Assembly (NCBI GenBank): GCA_934141575.1 | Contig: CAKPCJ010000038.1 | Coordinates: forward strand, 1 to 8,315 | DNA: 8,315 nt | Direction of reading: 5' to 3' | Source: an uncultured Bacilli bacterium | Lineage (GTDB): Bacteria; Bacillota_I; Bacilli_A; RF39; UBA660 | Shown: positions 6,428 through 8,315 of the stretch, piece by piece | Position numbering within the stretch: position 1 is the stretch's first letter | How the letters are laid out: the number at the start of each line of letters is the position of its first letter | Notes under the pieces: model-generated | Told to the model about the DNA's origin: nothing | The model's database searches: none | The model's input: only the letters and a program-made list of their open reading frames with translations | Translations under genes and position numbers: made by a program

Positions 6428-6443
6428 ACACTCCACCAATTAT

Positions 6444-6452
6444 ATAATACCA
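6444..6452 (-). promoter_or_regulatory. Candidate extended -10 before the glycoside-hydrolase-like gene
   Basis: On the minus strand TGGTATTAT (6452-6444) fits an extended -10, overlapped by an alternative TATAAT (6444-6439) almost touching the SD. The -35 position lies in the end of yunB and is poor. The predicted start would be at the SD itself. It may only supplement transcription from yunB. Confidence 0.35.
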
Positions 6453-6461
6453 CAATATTAA

Positions 6462-7196
6462 TTATTTATCTATATTTGTTGAAAAAATAGGACTTGATTT
6501 GGAAAAAGCATTTCCATAATATGTTGGTACTTTCCCCTGTATAACTTTTAGGGCAATGGGAATATCATTTTCTACAATTATTTTTTTTGAATTAAATGGT
6601 ATATTAACTTGTTCAACAACCATTATATGAATACTCAATTCTATTAAAGCATTATTAATTCCATAATCTTTAATATTTGTTGTAAGATTAGTCGAAACTG
6701 AACCAACATACCTAAGTTTCACTGGAATTTTTGGCCCAAGATTTGAAAAAAAATGATTTTTTAGTGACACACCTAAAGGTATTACCGCTACTATTCCTCT
6801 ATTTATTTCATCAGGACTAGGTTTATATTCTAAATTTATTGAATTCATAAACTCTAAATTTCCTGACTCCATATAACCCAAATTTTCTTCAACAGAATTA
6901 GTCACAAAACTTAATATACTATTAACAGCTAAAGAATCAAAATCAACGGTTTGTATTTCTCCATTTTTATCTTTTGTAACCTGAAATAGTTGATCAAAAT
7001 CAACTTTAGAAGCAATTTCTTCTAACACTATCTTATTAATAATAGTACTTACTAATTTATTAGCCTCAGCTTCAGCATACGTCATTAAAGTAGAAAATGT
7101 ATTTTTACTAAAATGAAATATTAAAAGAAAAGCCGAGATTAATCCTATTAAAATTGTATATAGTAAAAACTTAACTTTGGCTCCCTTATTTTGCAA
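6462..7196 (-). CDS. yunB: Sporulation protein YunB
   Basis: This 244-aa protein, counted from TTG 7196, matches the YunB family in length and layout. It has a short basic N-terminus, one membrane anchor (about 9-28), an alpha-helical segment (YAEAEANKLVSTIINKIV), then IPLGVSLKNHFFSNLGPKIP (139-158), YVGSV, YGINNALIELSIHIMV (178-193) and the terminal IQGKVPTYYG (219-228). YunB is a mother-cell sporulation protein in Bacillus needed for efficient sporulation, with no known enzymatic activity. The start is TTG because the SD AGGTGG (7208-7203) lies 5 nt before it; the in-frame GTG at 7205 overlaps the SD. It lies behind a terminator and before the membrane glycoside-hydrolase-like gene, a setting that fits envelope work during sporulation. 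No sporulation sigma-factor promoter was recognised. Confidence 0.85.
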   Translation of the reverse strand: MQNKGAKVKFLLYTILIGLISAFLLIFHFSKNTFSTLMTYAEAEANKLVSTIINKIVLEEIASKVDFDQLFQVTKDKNGEIQTVDFDSLAVNSILSFVTNSVEENLGYMESGNLEFMNSINLEYKPSPDEINRGIVAVIPLGVSLKNHFFSNLGPKIPVKLRYVGSVSTNLTTNIKDYGINNALIELSIHIMVVEQVNIPFNSKKIIVENDIPIALKVIQGKVPTYYGNAFSKSSPIFSTNIDK

Positions 7197-7212
7197 TATT
7201 ACCACCTAATTA

Positions 7213-7218
7213 ATAATA
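7213..7218 (-). promoter_or_regulatory. Candidate -10 box for yunB
   Basis: On the minus strand TATTAT (7218-7213) lies 5 nt before the SD AGGTGG, directly after the T-run of the preceding terminator. The -35 position falls within that terminator hairpin (CTTATA) and is not a consensus. A sporulation sigma factor could use other sequences not recognised here. Confidence 0.3.
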
Positions 7219-7220
7219 CG

Positions 7221-7252
7221 CAAAAAAAAATTACTTATAAGTTATAAGTAAT
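7221..7252 (-). terminator. Intrinsic terminator after the tail-anchored protein gene
   Basis: The 23-nt segment 7230-7252 is a perfect inverted repeat, ATTACTTATAA and TTATAAGTAAT around one central base, forming at least a 9-bp stem. On the minus strand it is followed by a run of nine T. It abuts the TAG stop at 7253. The stem is A/U-rich but long. Confidence 0.8.
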
Positions 7253-7927
7253 CTAGAATTTAATTTTCCCCAATATCAATATTCCAAGTACAACCGCTAT
7301 TATAAGTAAAATAACTATTGCTACAGTAATTATAACTTGTGCTTTAGAATGTTTTTTTGATTTTTGTTTAGTATTAGAACCACTATCATCAAAATCTTTT
7401 CTTTCAAATTTCAAAGATTTACTATAAAAGGAATTATCTATCTTTGTACTTGTATCTGTTTCATCATCTATTATAGTGTCATCAATAAGTTTAGGTGTAA
7501 CCACAGTATTATCTCCTCCCATAAGGTCAGAAAGCAAATCTATATCCTCTGATATTTCACTTTGTTCTTCCTCTATAGGAACATATTCTTCAAAATGTGG
7601 CACTTTATAATGGTTAGAATTCGTCTCTTTTCTTCTTTGTTTTGCCTTTTCTAATACACTATTTATATCATAAATTTTTTCTTCCTTTTTAGTTTCTGTA
7701 TAATTTTCTACTTCCTTTGGAGTTATTGCCTTCATAGAACGAGTTTTACTCTGATTTATTATCTTTTCAAACTCATCTTCATCCAATTCCCTACCATTAG
7801 AAATTTTTGGAATAACAATTTTATCAGTATTATAATCTTTTTTATACAAATCAGCATTTTTTCTTGTTCTTCCACCAACATCCAAAATTTCTTCATCATA
7901 ATTATGTCTACTAACTCTTGTTTGCAA
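7253..7927 (-). CDS. Acidic tail-anchored membrane protein, function unknown
   Basis: This 224-aa protein is not recognised. Residues 1-190 are hydrophilic, strongly charged and probably mostly disordered, with a helical stretch KIYDINSVLEKAKQRRKE (about 84-101) and a long acidic region (118-160, many Asp/Glu/Ile/Thr). A basic patch KQKSKKHSK precedes one membrane segment (about 198-219) and the C-terminus is only GKIKF. By the positive-inside rule the large N-terminal part faces the cytoplasm: a tail-anchored layout. Start TTG 7927 is chosen because AGGTG (7938-7934) lies 6 nt upstream; the in-frame GTG at 7936 overlaps that SD. The gene is a single unit with promoter and terminator, next to yunB and divergent from the ferredoxin gene. 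It could be an adaptor or cell-division/sporulation partner, but nothing shows this. Confidence 0.82.
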   Translation of the reverse strand: MQTRVSRHNYDEEILDVGGRTRKNADLYKKDYNTDKIVIPKISNGRELDEDEFEKIINQSKTRSMKAITPKEVENYTETKKEEKIYDINSVLEKAKQRRKETNSNHYKVPHFEEYVPIEEEQSEISEDIDLLSDLMGGDNTVVTPKLIDDTIIDDETDTSTKIDNSFYSKSLKFERKDFDDSGSNTKQKSKKHSKAQVIITVAIVILLIIAVVLGILILGKIKF

Positions 7928-7950
7928 TGCAATCACCTACTATTAACTAC

Positions 7951-7959
7951 ATAATATCA
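7951..7959 (-). promoter_or_regulatory. Extended -10 promoter of the tail-anchored protein gene
   Basis: On the minus strand TGATATTAT (7959-7951) fits an extended -10. The -35 at 17 nt (TTTTAT) is poor. The predicted start near 7944 gives a leader of about 17 nt. A second TATAAT at 7976-7971 is an alternative. Confidence 0.45.
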
Positions 7960-7971
7960 TATTTTGTAAAA

Positions 7972-7998
7972 TTATAAAAGCATTTTGCAATTTTATAA
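7972..7998. repeat. Inverted repeat between divergent promoters
   Basis: TTATAAAA (7972-7979) and TTTTATAA (7991-7998) are perfect 8-bp arms around an 11-nt spacer GCATTTTGCAA. It lies upstream of both the tail-anchored protein gene and the ferredoxin gene, just before the ferredoxin -35 box. It may be an operator or a chance product of AT-rich sequence. Confidence 0.4.
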
Positions 7999-8000
7999 GA

Positions 8001-8029
8001 TTGATTTTTTAAAAATTTATACGTATAAT
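8001..8029 (+). promoter_or_regulatory. Promoter of the ferredoxin gene
   Basis: TTGATT (8001-8006), a 17-nt spacer and a perfect TATAAT (8024-8029) form a strong vegetative-type promoter. The start near 8036 is only about three bases before the SD AAGGAGGAA (8037-8045 region), so the leader is about 15 nt. Confidence 0.8.
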
Positions 8030-8050
8030 TAACAATAAGGAGGAATAATT

Positions 8051-8245
8051 ATGAAAATTACAGTAAAAAAGGATACTTGTATAGGTTGTGGAGCATGTAC
8101 TAACATTGCAGAAGATGTTTTTTCTTTTGACGATGATGGACTTGCAAAAGCAGATAATAATAAAATAACAGAAGAAAATAAAGATGACGTAGAAATGGCA
8201 ATTGATAGTTGCCCAGTTGAAGCAATTGAGAAAACTGAACAATAG
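8051..8245 (+). CDS. fer: Single-cluster [4Fe-4S] ferredoxin
   Basis: This 64-aa acidic protein is a small electron carrier of the cytosol. CIGCGAC at 10-16 supplies cysteines 10, 13 and 16, and SCPVEAIE at 53-60 supplies Cys54 followed by the conserved proline, which together bind one [4Fe-4S] cluster. The region in between (17-53) lacks a second CxxCxxC set, so it is the one-cluster type known from Bacilli. ATG 8051 follows a near-perfect AAGGAGGAA with 7 nt after GGAGG, suggesting high translation. The gene has its own strong promoter and a strong terminator, so it is monocistronic. Redox partners are not visible in the window. Confidence 0.95.
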   Translation: MKITVKKDTCIGCGACTNIAEDVFSFDDDGLAKADNNKITEENKDDVEMAIDSCPVEAIEKTEQ

Positions 8246-8266
8246 TAAAAAAGTTACATAGAAACT

Positions 8267-8301
8267 AAAAAATACGTAAATTTATTACGTATTTTTCTTT
8301 T
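8267..8301 (+). terminator. Intrinsic terminator after the ferredoxin gene (possibly bidirectional)
   Basis: AAAAATACGTAA (8268-8279) and TTACGTATTTTT (8285-8296) form a perfect 12-bp stem with the 5-nt loop ATTTA, followed by CTTTTT. The A-run on the other side would serve as a T-run for transcription coming from beyond the right edge, so it may stop both directions. Confidence 0.85.
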
Positions 8302-8315
8302 TATCACTATTAGCT

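Noticed and set aside
7230..7252. The 23-bp perfect palindrome as a regulator binding site for yunB
   Set aside because: It directly follows a stop codon and is followed by nine T on the transcribed strand, which a terminator explains fully.
8009..8242. Minus-strand open frame opposite the ferredoxin gene
   Set aside because: It has Cys/Phe/Ile-rich composition with no SD; the plus strand encodes an unmistakable ferredoxin with promoter, SD and terminator.
8285..8314. End of a minus-strand gene coming from beyond the right edge (nine codons before TAA at 8287-8285)
   Set aside because: Only nine codons are visible; a stop inside the terminator stem is seen elsewhere in the window, but the reading is too short to support a gene.

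Overview
This window looks like a piece of a very AT-rich, low-GC Gram-positive (Bacilli-like) chromosome. The evidence is strong AGGAGG-type ribosome binding sites, TTGACA/TATAAT-type promoters, and the gene content: YunB, YutD, YutH-like and YutI/NifU-like proteins. In Bacillus subtilis the corresponding genes lie in the same yun/yut part of the chromosome (known from the model organism; synteny in this lineage is inferred). TGA serves as a real stop: the 562-aa gene ends in TGA and the next gene has its own Shine-Dalgarno (SD) site and ATG there, so the mycoplasma code is unlikely. YunB and a YutH-like spore-coat protein suggest a spore former or a descendant of one. A gut-type uncultured Bacilli lineage is a guess. 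No mobile element, CRISPR array or prophage gene is visible.

Layout. Positions 1-160 hold two minus-strand tRNA genes, Val(TAC) then Thr(TGT), the latter cut by the window edge, behind a near-consensus promoter at 181-209. Next comes an S1-domain RNA-binding protein (minus), divergent from a NifU-C/YutI-type Fe-S protein (plus), whose stop overlaps that of the convergent yutH-like gene. From 915 to 7927 every gene is on the minus strand. In transcription order they are: an acidic tail-anchored protein of unknown function; a terminator; yunB; a membrane-anchored SH3-like plus DUF4015-type glycoside-hydrolase-like protein; yutD; a small DUF1292-like protein; a long coiled-coil protein; a terminator; a second coiled-coil protein that carries its own DUF1292-like domain; and the yutH-like gene. 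A divergent single-cluster 4Fe-4S ferredoxin gene with its own promoter and terminator closes the window.

The least ordinary part is 1863-4401. A small DUF1292-like protein and a coiled-coil protein, encoded one nucleotide apart, are followed by a third gene that joins the same two parts in one chain. The two long proteins also share a short motif, VSxKFIxGLxTxY. This looks like a split/fused paralogous pair placed among spore-envelope genes, and no function can be assigned from sequence alone.

The longest stretch without a gene is 7928-8050 (123 nt), which holds the divergent promoters and an inverted repeat. Several start codons differ from the longest possible reading: SD position points to internal ATG or TTG codons, and these were chosen here. 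Many -10 boxes lie only a few bases before the SD, so leaders appear very short.
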